This document shows positions 56,101-64,000 of a stretch of 64,000 nucleotides of DNA, piece by piece. Every line of letters starts with the position of its first letter. The stretch's first letter is position 1. The notes under the pieces were generated by a model. It saw only the letters and a list, made by a program, of their open reading frames with translations. It was not told the DNA's origin and made no database searches. Made by a program: the position numbers and the translations under genes. Source of the stretch: Merdibacter massiliensis (GTDB lineage Bacteria; Bacillota_I; Bacilli_A; Erysipelotrichales; Erysipelotrichaceae); the NCBI RefSeq assembly GCF_900155395.1, contig NZ_LT699728.1, forward strand, positions 371,047-435,046, read 5' to 3'.

Positions 56101-57476
56101 GCATTCTGGACATCTTTATCACTGATGCCGGTCAACTCTGTCGTAAATGCGCTTAATGCTTGCGGCGGGCGAATGAACAGCTGCAGGCTTTTAATACAAG
56201 AGCGATTTTCAACGATGACGCCGCCAAACTCAATGATATGATCATAGCGCGCAGATAAACCGGTCGTTTCTAAGTCGAATACACAATAAGTACCTTCTTC
56301 CAATACGGTATCATCCGGATTGTATACCATCTGCAGATCCGGATCGACCATATTCATCTCCACGCCATACAGCATCTTCATCGGTGTTTCACGGTTTTTA
56401 TTGACTGCAGCCAATGTTGCCTGCGCTTTAGGAAATGCCTGCACGACCAGATGATCGGTACATGCAACGGCATCCCATCCCCATGCGTCTGCCGTTTTGA
56501 TAAACTGCGAAATATCACAGACGCCATCCATTTCGGAAAAGTTAGAATGGATATGCAATTCCACACGTTTTTCTTTTTCCAGATCCAGACGTTTGACTTC
56601 CTCTATTTTTTCGATTTGATTCGGCATGAAGACCAGATCCGACAAAAAAGAATCATTGATGACTTGTCCATATGCTTCTACAAAATCGCCTTCTTTGACT
56701 TCATCTAATATTTCTTTTGTGATCGATCCTCTTTCAAATCGTTTTAAGATGATCGCATCATCATCATCGCTCAAGTACAGTGTCTGCATGCTTTTTCCAT
56801 TTTTGAACGTCGTCATCTCACTTTGAAAAATATGACCTCTGATCTTCACATTCGACATGCCGTCTTGCAGATCTCTGATATCGACAAAAGTGTAGTCTTT
56901 GGTTGAAACCTTACGGCGCCGATACCCGTTTGAATTGGATGACTCGCCAGGCTGCTGAAATGTTTGTTTGACTGGTGCGCTCTCACATTTGACTGCCGGT
57001 ATCGTTGTCTCTCCATTCAGCACTTCGATCTGAATTTCCATCTGAATACCTGCTTTGGCCAAATAATCTTTTAATAACAACATCTTAGAAGATAAACGAT
57101 CTTTGTTTTCATTATCTGACACTTGGTACAAGATCGCATTTTCATGAATGGTCGGCATCAATTCCTCAAAGATGCGAACACTGCTGTTTTGTTGTGAAAA
57201 ATATTGGATATAATCTAACAGATCCATGAGCGATGCAACACCGTCTTTTGTTTCGATCTGCAGATCTACTTTTACTTTCAAGTAAGTATGCAGACGGGAA
57301 AGAAAACGGCGATAAGCCCGATATGGCAGAACGTTATCCAGCTGCAGCTGCAGTTCTAAACGATGATCATGACGATGATACACTGGACGTGAAATCAAAG
57401 ATCCATTTTCAATACAGCTGCTCGTCTCTTCGTCTAACTGCAGCTTTTGCACAAAATCTTTGATCTTCCATTCCAT
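53139..57476 (-). CDS. polC: DNA polymerase III alpha subunit, PolC type
   Basis: The start at 57476 (MEWKIKD) has AAAGGAG 8 bp upstream; a TTG further up overlaps that site. The 1,445-residue product has, in order, an N-terminal domain, an OB fold (about 195-295) and a PHP domain (VELHIHSNFSEMDG near 305). A DnaQ-like 3'-5' exonuclease (YCVFDLETTGLS near 397) is inserted in the PHP domain. Then come a CxxC zinc element (CPHCKYSHFY, CPKCG) and the polymerase core with PDIDLNFSGDYQ. It is the main replicative polymerase of Firmicutes. Confidence 0.97.
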   Translation of the reverse strand: MEWKIKDFVQKLQLDEETSSCIENGSLISRPVYHRHDHRLELQLQLDNVLPYRAYRRFLSRLHTYLKVKVDLQIETKDGVASLMDLLDYIQYFSQQNSSVRIFEELMPTIHENAILYQVSDNENKDRLSSKMLLLKDYLAKAGIQMEIQIEVLNGETTIPAVKCESAPVKQTFQQPGESSNSNGYRRRKVSTKDYTFVDIRDLQDGMSNVKIRGHIFQSEMTTFKNGKSMQTLYLSDDDDAIILKRFERGSITKEILDEVKEGDFVEAYGQVINDSFLSDLVFMPNQIEKIEEVKRLDLEKEKRVELHIHSNFSEMDGVCDISQFIKTADAWGWDAVACTDHLVVQAFPKAQATLAAVNKNRETPMKMLYGVEMNMVDPDLQMVYNPDDTVLEEGTYCVFDLETTGLSARYDHIIEFGGVIVENRSCIKSLQLFIRPPQALSAFTTELTGISDKDVQNARPFEECVDEILDFIGDHILVAHNASFDFSFLNSSLRRIGRKPLTNPVVDTLDLARSLQTERKSYTLGAIARSYGIVYDQEVAHRADYDADVLAQTFLHMLNELRDVKTLNDLQARQNPESFKKVRTKHVVVIAKNQCGLKELFELITLSHTKYLAYNGKTALSGVAEPRIPRIEIEKRRMNGNLLIGSACANGEVFEMAQTRDVDVLKEVMQFYDYIEIQPLANYQYLIDRNSIVDQERLKEILRGIIAMADELGKPVVATSDAHYVHPNQKRIRDIYINSQAIGGVRHPLYIYNQEKRHKFHAPDQHLRTTREMLDAFAWVEGDRAHEFVIDNPKQIAAQVEIIYPVKDKLYPPDIEGSDQKLRDICYANAHKKYGEQLPQIVEDRLKRELDAIIGAGYYVVYYISHLLVKKSLDDGYLVGSRGSVGSSFVATMAEITEVNPLAPHYVCPHCKYSHFYTDGSVLNGFDLPDKQCPKCGTLMRGDGQDIPFETFLGFEGDKVPDIDLNFSGDYQPRAHAYTKEVFGDEHVFRAGTVGTVQTQTAFGYIKGYEEAMGIEGTMRNPKQLDLAKLCEGVKRTTGQHPGGIVVVPLDMDVHDFTPVQYPANNPFADWKTTHFDFHQIHDNILKFDILGHVDPTAMKMLERMSGIDVRTIPMNDPATMSIFSSVDALNIDTSKNTEETGAAGLPEFGTPFVRGILELTRPTTFDELLKISGLSHGTDVWLGNAKDLIDQGICTLKSVIGCRDDIMVYLLHKGMRPKLAFTIMESVRKGKGLKDEWIPEMKENGVEDWYIESCKKIKYMFPKAHAVAYVMMAVRIAWFKVHMPLIYYCMFFSIRCDAYDIETMIKGEASIRQRMAQIQDLSRSNDRNVKPSKKDLDTFSTLELALEMVLRGYHFSNIDINRSAAREFIVDSENKNAIIPPFTSIDGLGASVADSIVKARNEAPFLSKEDLLKRTSLSNSLLKKLDALGSLEGLQEENQLSLF

Positions 57477-57498
57477 ATGGATCTCTCCTTTCCTCAAG

Positions 57499-58659
57499 TT
57501 ACTGATTCAGTTCATCGGCCATTCTTTTTAATGCTTCTTTTAAGATGGAAGAAGGACAAGCAATATTGATACGTTCAAAACAAGCCCCTTCTTCACCAAA
57601 CATGATGCCTTCATTAAAATGCAGACGAGCTTTTTCCCGCATGCGCTGTTCTAATTTCTTCGGATCTTTTTCATAAGCAGAAAGATCCAGCCATAATAAA
57701 TACGTTCCTTCTCTTGGTGTAAGCACTGCCTTTGGCAAATGCTCTTTGACAAAACTCTCTACGATGGCTTGATTTTCATCGATCTTTTGATTCATCTGGG
57801 CACGCCATTCATCACTTTGACCATAGGCTGCTTTGCTGGCACTGATGGCAAAACAATTGGGTGCACTGATGCAGAGGCGGGCAATAACAAACTCTTTCCA
57901 AAGCTGCTGATAAGCTTTTTTATGCAGGATGACATGTGAACATTCCAATCCGGCAATATTAAATGTCTTCGTTGGTGCAACGCAGGTAATGATCTCTTCT
58001 TTATAATCTGGACAGATCGTTTCCAGAGGATGGTGCGTAAACCCATTTTTTACGATGTCACAATGAATTTCGTCACTGATGATCCATTTATGATGACGTT
58101 TTGCAATTTCCACCACTTTTGTTAATTCTTCTTTTTTCCATACACGTCCCACCGGATTGTGTGGAGAACATAAGATCAAGCCGGCTACGTCTTCTCTTCC
58201 TAATTTTGCATCCAGATCTGCCAGATCCATCTCATAGGTTCCTTCTGGATGATGTAATAGAGAGCTGGTCACACATTGTCGATGATTGGCAAGGATCTGA
58301 CGACGGAAAGGATGATAGACCGGTGTCTGGATCACTACCCCTTCTCCTTTTTTGCTCAATATTTGCAACAACAGCGAAATCGCCTGTACGACACCCTGTG
58401 AAAAATAAATATCTTCTAAAGGAAAAGACCATTGAAAATGACGCTGATAATATGCTTGCACCGTTTTTTTGTAATCTTCTTCCATACCGGTCGTATAGCC
58501 GTAGATGCGCTCATCTGCTCTTTTATGCAAAGCAGCAATGATCGCATCGCTGCATGCAAAATCCATATCGGCTACCCAAAGCGGAAGTTCTCCTTTTGCT
58601 TTTGCGCCCTTCCACTTCTCTCCATCTTCTCCGCGTTCGATCAATTCCTCAAAATCCAT
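57499..58659 (-). CDS. MalY/PatB-type PLP-dependent C-S lyase or aminotransferase
   Basis: A 386-residue fold-type I enzyme with LPLWVADMDF, ILCSPHNPVGRVW, ISDEIHCDIV and the PLP lysine in APTKTFNIAGLE near residue 235. This branch includes cystathionine beta-lyases, which release homocysteine, ammonia and pyruvate. Aminotransferase side activity is possible. GGGAGGAATGGAAC precedes the ATG. Its stop is about 20 bp upstream of the polC start, so read-through into polC is likely. Confidence 0.92.
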   Translation of the reverse strand: MDFEELIERGEDGEKWKGAKAKGELPLWVADMDFACSDAIIAALHKRADERIYGYTTGMEEDYKKTVQAYYQRHFQWSFPLEDIYFSQGVVQAISLLLQILSKKGEGVVIQTPVYHPFRRQILANHRQCVTSSLLHHPEGTYEMDLADLDAKLGREDVAGLILCSPHNPVGRVWKKEELTKVVEIAKRHHKWIISDEIHCDIVKNGFTHHPLETICPDYKEEIITCVAPTKTFNIAGLECSHVILHKKAYQQLWKEFVIARLCISAPNCFAISASKAAYGQSDEWRAQMNQKIDENQAIVESFVKEHLPKAVLTPREGTYLLWLDLSAYEKDPKKLEQRMREKARLHFNEGIMFGEEGACFERINIACPSSILKEALKRMADELNQ

Positions 58660-58677
58660 GTTCCATTCCTCCCTTAT

Positions 58678-59913
58678 TTATCTCAGTTTCTTTTTTCTTT
58701 GCCATGCATAGAATACAAAAACGATGATGGTGATCATGAAGATCAACGGCAATAAAAGACCGGTGATGATTTCCACGATGGTTGCGAATAGTTCACTGTC
58801 CACATCTTCCGTTGCATACAATGCAACACTTGTCAGCGTTTTTTCGCCATCTGCGATCTGTGCCTGTGCAATGATCTCACCTGTCTGGATCGGTGCTTCT
58901 TCTTTTTGTGCAACACACTTTAACTGCAGATCTTGTGATGTTTCTTCCCAAGCATACAGATCAAAAGGGGCCTTCAATACGATGGGATCCGCAAATGTCC
59001 GGCGTAAATCCATCGTCCCGATCGTTTCCCCTTCCTTTGCCAGCAAGATTGGCTGTTTATTCTGTTCGATCGAAGTACAGATTGCCTCAACATCTTGCAT
59101 GGAAGCTCTGCCAAAATCATCAGTATCGCCGCCCGTTTTGGCTACGATCACAATGACTGGCAGTTCATCGATTTCACAGACCCCGAAGAAGCAGTAACTT
59201 GCCTCTGGCGTATAACCTGTTTTTCCTCCTAGAATATGCCCGTCTTCGATCCCTGCTGCCTGCTGTTCCAAAGCCCATGTATTCTTCAGCGAGATGCCGT
59301 CTCCATGATAATACGAAGAAGAGGTCGCATACTTTTTCGTAGACATTGCCGTACGGATATCTTCATTATTCCATGCAGCTTTCATCAAGACAGCGAGATC
59401 TTGTGCTGTCGTATAATGCTGCTCATCATGCATTCCGACCGTATTCGTAAAGTGCGAATGCGTCATGCCCAGTTCGTTAGCTTTTGCATTCATCGCTTCT
59501 ACCATTGCTTCTTCGCTTCCATATAAAGCAACAGCAAGTGCCTGACAAGCATCCGCTCCGCTTGGCAGCATCGCTCCATATAACAGATCCCGCATCGTAA
59601 CGACTTCTTTAGCTAAAAAACCAGTCAGCGTATAGGTACCATCTTCTAACCCTGCAAGCATATCCAATGTAATCGTTACTTCCTCATCCAGATCATCAAT
59701 CTGATCCATTGCCGTCAATACGGTCAATACTTTTGTCATGGATGCCGGATACATTTTTTCATCCGCATTTCTTTCATACAGTACTTGCATGGTCTGCAGA
59801 TCAACCGCATAGGCATAAGCAGCAGAAATTTGCGTTTCACTGTTTGCCTGAATCGGCAAAGGCGACACGCATAACAGCAGTGCAAATAGTATCGCTATTC
59901 CACGTTTGATCAT
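58678..59913 (-). CDS. D-alanyl-D-alanine carboxypeptidase (penicillin-binding protein, S11)
   Basis: A 411-residue protein. It has a signal peptide at 1-23 (IAILFALLLCVSPLPIQA) and a catalytic SMTK (serine motif ASMTKVLT). The second motif reads SGADA where many relatives have SGN or SAN. The third motif KTG is in GGKTGYT. A C-terminal membrane helix (LLLPLIFMITIIVFVFYAW) and a basic tail anchor it outside the membrane. It trims pentapeptides in the cell wall. AGGAGAGAAGTGA precedes the ATG. Confidence 0.92.
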   Translation of the reverse strand: MIKRGIAILFALLLCVSPLPIQANSETQISAAYAYAVDLQTMQVLYERNADEKMYPASMTKVLTVLTAMDQIDDLDEEVTITLDMLAGLEDGTYTLTGFLAKEVVTMRDLLYGAMLPSGADACQALAVALYGSEEAMVEAMNAKANELGMTHSHFTNTVGMHDEQHYTTAQDLAVLMKAAWNNEDIRTAMSTKKYATSSSYYHGDGISLKNTWALEQQAAGIEDGHILGGKTGYTPEASYCFFGVCEIDELPVIVIVAKTGGDTDDFGRASMQDVEAICTSIEQNKQPILLAKEGETIGTMDLRRTFADPIVLKAPFDLYAWEETSQDLQLKCVAQKEEAPIQTGEIIAQAQIADGEKTLTSVALYATEDVDSELFATIVEIITGLLLPLIFMITIIVFVFYAWQRKKKLR

Positions 59914-59929
59914 TCACTTCTCTCCTAAC

Positions 59930-61174
59930 TTAACGAGCCATTTTTTCAAAGGCTGCTTTTGCGGCCATTTGTTCTGCTCTTTTTTTCGAGTTCCCTTTTC
60001 CTTTTCCTAGGACGATACCATCCAGCAAAACCGCCATTTCAAATTCTGGATGATTGGTTGGACCTTGTGTGCTCAATAATTCATATTGCAGTGTCTTTCG
60101 AGAATCTGCCTGTACGACTTCCTGCAGTTTTGTCTTATAATCGATCAACACCTCATTTTTAGGTTCATCGATTGCCGGTGTCAGCACGCGTTCCAATATC
60201 ATAGAAACAGGTTCCATTCCCTGATCTAGATACAATGCGCCTAACATTGCTTCAAACATATCTGCTAACAGGGAATCACGTTCTCTTCCTCCAGTGCGTT
60301 CTTCCCCCACGCCTAATAACAGAAATTGGCCCCAGCCCAGCTGGCGGCTATAGTGTGCCAATGCAGCTTCACAAACAAGCTGTGAACGCAAAGTCGTCAT
60401 TTTTCCTTCATTAAGCTGCGGTTCGAGATGAAATAATTTCTCTGTCGTCCATAGCTGCAACACCGCATCTCCCATAAATTCCAAACGCTCGTTATCCCGC
60501 ATCATCTCCTTATGTTCATTCAGATAAGAAGTATGCGTCAATGCTTCTATGATCAGATCTTTTCGGCTGAACGCTATATTATTTTCTTTTAACCAGTCAA
60601 ACATGGTCTTTTCCATATGTTTTACCACAGCAGTTTCTGCATGAGCAGATGACAAACTGCTTTTTTCCTTTCTATTATTTGAATGTTTTTCTTCTTTGTC
60701 TGCATATTTCCATGCAATTGCTTTTGCGACATTTGCCGGTACATAACGGGAAACATCTTTTCCATAGGAAGCGAATTCCCGAATGATCGAACTAGACAAT
60801 GCCCCATATCCTTCATTTGCAAACATGCAGACAGTTTCAATATTCGGATCTAATTCATGATTTGCCCAGGCAATCTGTTTTTCATAAATAAAATCTTGTA
60901 CATCGCGCACACCGCGCAGCATCACTTCTGCATCCAGTTCTTTTACCTTTTCCACCAATAATCCTTCGGCGACATCCACGCGCACATTTGCCGCTGATCG
61001 TAAATTTTCTTCCAACAGTGCTTTGCGCTCCTCAACGCTGAATAGAGCGTGCTTTGCTGAATTATAAGCAATAACAACGATCACTTCATCATATAAAGAT
61101 GCGGCACGTTTGATCAGATGCAGATGTCCGAGCGTTACCGGATCAAAGGATCCAGGAAATACTGCTTTTGTCAT
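59930..61174 (-). CDS. Fusion of phosphopantetheine adenylyltransferase (CoaD) and ribonuclease III
   Basis: One open frame of 414 residues. Residues 1-160 are a complete CoaD: GSFDPVTLGHLHL (nucleotide-binding HxGH region), LRGVRDVQDF and LSSSIIREFA. They make dephospho-CoA. A charged linker (about 160-187, EEKHSNNRKEKSS) leads into a complete RNase III: endonuclease signature NERLEFMGDAVLQ near 228-240, catalytic DMFEAMLGALYLDQG near 305, and a dsRNA-binding domain (about 345-414, KGNSKKRAEQMAAKAAFEKM). The first ATG overlaps rsmD. An inner ATG at 60616 (MEKTMFDW) lacks a strong site, so fusion translation is the simpler reading. I know of no standard CoaD-Rnc fusion; two cooperating or post-processed proteins are possible. 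Confidence 0.9.
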   Translation of the reverse strand: MTKAVFPGSFDPVTLGHLHLIKRAASLYDEVIVVIAYNSAKHALFSVEERKALLEENLRSAANVRVDVAEGLLVEKVKELDAEVMLRGVRDVQDFIYEKQIAWANHELDPNIETVCMFANEGYGALSSSIIREFASYGKDVSRYVPANVAKAIAWKYADKEEKHSNNRKEKSSLSSAHAETAVVKHMEKTMFDWLKENNIAFSRKDLIIEALTHTSYLNEHKEMMRDNERLEFMGDAVLQLWTTEKLFHLEPQLNEGKMTTLRSQLVCEAALAHYSRQLGWGQFLLLGVGEERTGGRERDSLLADMFEAMLGALYLDQGMEPVSMILERVLTPAIDEPKNEVLIDYKTKLQEVVQADSRKTLQYELLSTQGPTNHPEFEMAVLLDGIVLGKGKGNSKKRAEQMAAKAAFEKMAR

Positions 61175-61737
61175 AGTTCCCTCCTCCTATAATAAGTAAT
61201 TTTTGTAATTCCATACGTACTTTCTTTCTGTTTTTGCAAATCGCCGTGTGCTTCCGCAAACCCATCCTCTTTCAAGCTCTCTACGATAACGATGGCAGAA
61301 GGCGCCAATAGATTTTTTTGCACCAGTGCCTCCATCAATGCATCGCAACGCTGCAGACGATAAGGGGGATCCATATAGACCAAGTCGAACTGAAGGCCTT
61401 GCCGTACAAATTGATCCAGCATCAAAAACACATCCCGTTTGTAGATGTGACATCTATCTTCCACTTGCAGTGCTGCCGCATTCTTTTTGATCGTTGCGAT
61501 TGCTTTACCGCTGATGTCACACAGATAGCTCTCTTTGATGCCCCGGCTCAATGATTCAAAGCTGATATTGCCGCTGCCTGCATAAGCATCCAATAAGATA
61601 CCGCCATCAAAAAACGGTCCGATACTGGAAAAGATTGCTTCTTTTACTTTATCCAATGTAGGACGAGTCTGGCTGCCTTCTACTGCCGATAATGTACGTG
61701 AACGAAATTCTCCTGCCACGATTCTCATTTTTTTCAA
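61171..61737 (-). CDS. rsmD: 16S rRNA (guanine966-N2)-methyltransferase
   Basis: A 188-residue SAM-dependent methyltransferase with MRIVAGEFRSR, a TRPTLDKVKEAIFSSI stretch, the SAM motif LLDAYAGSGNISFE and the catalytic MDPPY. It modifies G966 of 16S rRNA. AAGGAGTTGAAAAAA precedes the ATG. Its stop overlaps the start of the coaD fusion by 4 bp. The rsmD-coaD order is conserved in Firmicutes. Confidence 0.94.
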   Translation of the reverse strand: MKKMRIVAGEFRSRTLSAVEGSQTRPTLDKVKEAIFSSIGPFFDGGILLDAYAGSGNISFESLSRGIKESYLCDISGKAIATIKKNAAALQVEDRCHIYKRDVFLMLDQFVRQGLQFDLVYMDPPYRLQRCDALMEALVQKNLLAPSAIVIVESLKEDGFAEAHGDLQKQKESTYGITKITYYRRREL

Positions 61738-61840
61738 CTCCTTGTGTATAAACAGGCATACATCGGGAATGCTACTAATGCATCCGGCGAAACAACGGAT
61801 GTGAAACCCCCAATCTTTGTTTCTCCTCTTCCCTTTCTTT

Positions 61841-61869
61841 AGAAGTCCGTTAATACGGACTTCTTTTTA
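61841..61869 (+). terminator. Hairpin around the SEDS gene stop codon
   Basis: AGAAGTCCG pairs with CGGACTTCT around TTAATA; T5 follows on the plus strand only. It fits a plus-strand terminator, yet no plus-strand gene was found upstream. Confidence 0.4.
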
Positions 61870-63103
61870 TATCCTGTTTATTTACTTCTTTTTTTCGAAT
61901 GGAAGCAATGACCGATTGACAGATCCCAATGGTCAAATACGAAGATACCAACGCCGTACCGCCATTGGAAATAAACAACAGCGGAACGCCGGTCAATGGA
62001 ATGAGCGCACTGACACCTCCGATATTTAATACGAAGTGAGCAAAGAAATAAACTGCAGATCCGCTCAATACGACCTTGTAAGGAACATAATTGGTCATAA
62101 AAGCATATTTAAATAAGCGAAACAACAGCGTTCCATAGCCGATCGTAATGATCGCTAGTCCAAAGATGCCCGTTTCTTCAATGATCACTGCCAGGATGTA
62201 ATCGCTGTCTGCCTGTGTCAAATAACCATATTTTCTCGAAGAACCGCCGATGCCTTGTCCGATGATATTGGAATTTGCGATGCCATATAAACCATTCGCT
62301 GACTGATAACTTTGATTATAAATATCATTGCCGCCTTGGCCTAACGGATTTGCGGCATTCACAAAACGGGTCGTAATATAACTAATGCCCGGCACTTCGG
62401 CCAATTTCTCCATAAAAGGTTCTCCGATCGGCGACATGCCCAGCAATACGGCGCAGACACCTATGGCAGCCAATCGCCGCACCCACTTTTGCAACGGTTT
62501 CAATGTCGGAAAGGTAGGTACCTGTACGCATCCAAAACAGATCAATGTCAAAATGGCCAATGCTCCGATATCTTTCTGCAATAAGAGCACCACGGCCAAG
62601 ATCAGATAACAGATGATCGGCTGTTTCAGCATCCGCCAGCTGCTGCGCTGCAGTGAACGTTTATGTTGCGCTGCATAAAAGCTGGATGCCAGCAATACGA
62701 TCATAAATGGTTTCGCAAATTCAGAAGGCTGGATAGAAACATTGGTAACGCCTAGATTCAAGTAGATCCACGCACGGGACCCATACTGCTCTGCCCCAAA
62801 TAAAGGCAAGATCATCAAGGCCAGCAAAAAGCCGAACAATACTTTGCTCAATCGATAGATCCAATTGAAATTCATCAATCGCGAAGCAATTAACATAGCG
62901 ATATAACCGGCAATGAAAAACATCACCTGTTTGACAAAAACAATGACAATTGCCAAATTATTGGAAGTCATATTTCCCATATTGGTCGATATGATCATAA
63001 AAGAGCCAAACAAGGTCAATATCAGCACCGTATAATGCAAGACATTATCTTTGCCCTGCGGCAAACATAATAAGAATGCTTTTTTGCTTTTTTCTTTCTC
63101 CAT
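61850..63103 (-). CDS. SEDS-family peptidoglycan polymerase (FtsW/RodA/SpoVE)
   Basis: The start at 63103 has AAAGGAGCTGAGGCC upstream; a longer reading to 63139 is less likely. The 417-residue product has about ten membrane helices. SEDS landmarks are WIYLNLGVTNVSIQPSEFAKP (catalytic loop region) and KYGYLTQADSDYILAVIIEETG (landmark ADSDYILAVIIEE). It polymerises lipid II, probably with a class B PBP. The C-terminus (SVIASIRKKEVNKQD) is cytoplasmic. Which of FtsW or RodA it is cannot be settled here. Confidence 0.92.
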   Translation of the reverse strand: MEKEKSKKAFLLCLPQGKDNVLHYTVLILTLFGSFMIISTNMGNMTSNNLAIVIVFVKQVMFFIAGYIAMLIASRLMNFNWIYRLSKVLFGFLLALMILPLFGAEQYGSRAWIYLNLGVTNVSIQPSEFAKPFMIVLLASSFYAAQHKRSLQRSSWRMLKQPIICYLILAVVLLLQKDIGALAILTLICFGCVQVPTFPTLKPLQKWVRRLAAIGVCAVLLGMSPIGEPFMEKLAEVPGISYITTRFVNAANPLGQGGNDIYNQSYQSANGLYGIANSNIIGQGIGGSSRKYGYLTQADSDYILAVIIEETGIFGLAIITIGYGTLLFRLFKYAFMTNYVPYKVVLSGSAVYFFAHFVLNIGGVSALIPLTGVPLLFISNGGTALVSSYLTIGICQSVIASIRKKEVNKQDIKRSPY

Positions 63104-63234
63104 GGCCTCAGCTCCTTTACAGCATAAACATTCTACCATATTCCATACCCTTTTACATGGATATTTTGTGAAAAAAACTTTCCATCTCTTTCAAAAAAAG
63201 ATAGAATAGATATGATATAGAAAGGAAGATTCAG

Positions 63235-63789
63235 ATGAAAATCAAGAATGATATGATCATCCTAGACAGCGATCCTTTGATCCGTACGAAGAGCGAACCC
63301 GTGACACTTCCTTTGACAAAGGAAGATGAAGAACTATTACAGGCAATGATCACCTACGTGAGAAATTCACAAGATGAAGAAATAGCAGAAAAAGAAGGTC
63401 TGCGGCCAGCCGTTGGTATTGCCGCGATCCAGTTAGGCATCCCAAAACAATTAATTGCCGTCAGCGTACCGACAGAAAACGGCAGTGATGAATTTGCACT
63501 GGCAAATCCCAAGATCATTGCAGAAAGCGTACAGAATGCATATTTGGCGCAGGGCGAAGGCTGCTTATCTGTGTTAGAGGAACATGAAGGACTTGTTTAC
63601 CGTCATGCCCGCATCACTGTTACCGGTTATGACCTTTTACGCAAGGATATGATCCGTGTTCGAGCAAGCGGTTATACAGCCATCTGTCTGCAGCATGAGA
63701 TCGACCATCTCTCTGGCACTCTCTTTTATGATCACATAAATAAAACCGATCCTTGGAAAGAAGATCCGGAAGCCATGGTCATCGGATAA
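63235..63789 (+). CDS. def: Peptide deformylase
   Basis: A 184-residue metalloenzyme with GIAAIQLG (motif 1, usually GLAAxQ), EGCLSV (motif 2, metal Cys) and QHEIDHLSG (motif 3, HExxH). It removes formyl groups from nascent proteins at the ribosome. GAAAGGAAGATTCAG precedes the ATG. It is divergent from the SEDS gene and ends at a terminator 6 bp after its stop. Confidence 0.96.
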   Translation: MKIKNDMIILDSDPLIRTKSEPVTLPLTKEDEELLQAMITYVRNSQDEEIAEKEGLRPAVGIAAIQLGIPKQLIAVSVPTENGSDEFALANPKIIAESVQNAYLAQGEGCLSVLEEHEGLVYRHARITVTGYDLLRKDMIRVRASGYTAICLQHEIDHLSGTLFYDHINKTDPWKEDPEAMVIG

Positions 63790-63795
63790 TCATTA

Positions 63796-63826
63796 ACGAC
63801 CGAAATACATCTGTGTTTCGGTTTTT
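63796..63826 (+). terminator. Rho-independent terminator of def
   Basis: ACCGAAA pairs with TTTCGGT around a short loop and T6 follows. Confidence 0.82.
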
Positions 63827-63898
63827 TAATGTCCAAATAAAAATACTGGTTTTTTTGATCAAATATTTGTATAATACCTGACTTTAGAGGTTGAATAG

Positions 63899-63955
63899 TA
63901 AAAAATGGTGCAACACTCGATATTTGATTATCGAGTATGCATCATTTTTATTTGT
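63899..63955 (+). repeat. Long imperfect hairpin near window end
   Basis: AAAAATGGTGCA with CTCGATA pairs with TATCGAG and TGCATCATTTTT. T-rich sequence follows. It looks like a terminator or the end of a gene-less transcript; nothing upstream except def and its own terminator is visible. No gene is recognised after 63790. Confidence 0.55.
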
Positions 63956-64000
63956 TTATCTGTTAGATAATAATTTGTTATTGGTTGATTTAATTTTTTG

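Noticed and set aside
61738..61829. Minus-strand ATT-start frame of about 26 codons ending in the rsmD ribosome site
   Set aside because: ATT starts are very rare and nothing supports translation; the stretch also forms hairpins, so the frame may be chance.

Overview
The window looks like a chromosome segment of an anaerobic, low-to-moderate GC Firmicute, most probably in the Erysipelotrichia. This is inference. The grounds are PolC-type DNA polymerase III, MurI, SEDS and PBP cell-wall genes, a T-box leader ahead of pheST, an [FeFe] hydrogenase, many oxygen-sensitive flavo/FeS proteins, strong AGGAGG-type ribosome sites, and family-level resemblance of several proteins. No rRNA or tRNA gene was seen.

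Layout. (1) 1-6.6 kb, redox and regulation: an [FeFe] hydrogenase carrying C-terminal rubredoxin and rubrerythrin modules (it runs off the left edge) is translationally coupled to a Fur/PerR-type regulator. Next come an MFS transporter and an enoate-reductase-like flavoenzyme in one operon, facing a divergent PadR regulator across a 39-bp inverted repeat. (2) 6.7-19.3 kb, accessory region: small helix-turn-helix regulators with membrane tails, a TetR regulator with a membrane-protein/small-protein target pair, a large broken cell-surface adhesin, transposase remnants, a damaged IS110 element with a long structured non-coding flank, and a flavodoxin-like gene. (3) 19.4-40.6 kb, core metabolism: guaA, alaX, an RlmI-like methyltransferase, ilvE, an FeS flavoprotein with a divergent TetR regulator, M18 aminopeptidase, murI, a hydrolase, a heterodimeric ABC exporter, HAD and histidine phosphatases, leucyl aminopeptidase, a hemolysin-III protein, and pheST behind a T-box. 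(4) 40.7-49.4 kb: a GH3 hydrolase, a SpoU methyltransferase, an ABC-2 type transporter operon, several unknown proteins, an FMN reductase and a GH13 amylase. (5) 49.6-51.4 kb: an intact IS1182-like element sitting about 10 bp after the lactate permease stop codon. (6) 51.4-63.8 kb: lactate permease, polC, MalY-type lyase, D,D-carboxypeptidase, a CoaD-RNase III fusion gene coupled to rsmD, a SEDS protein (FtsW/RodA) and peptide deformylase.

The most unusual items are the single reading frame joining phosphopantetheine adenylyltransferase (CoaD) to RNase III, the hydrogenase-rubredoxin-rubrerythrin chain next to a PerR-like regulator, the surface adhesin inactivated by two separate lesions, and the non-coding flank of the IS110 element, which is a candidate bridge-RNA locus.
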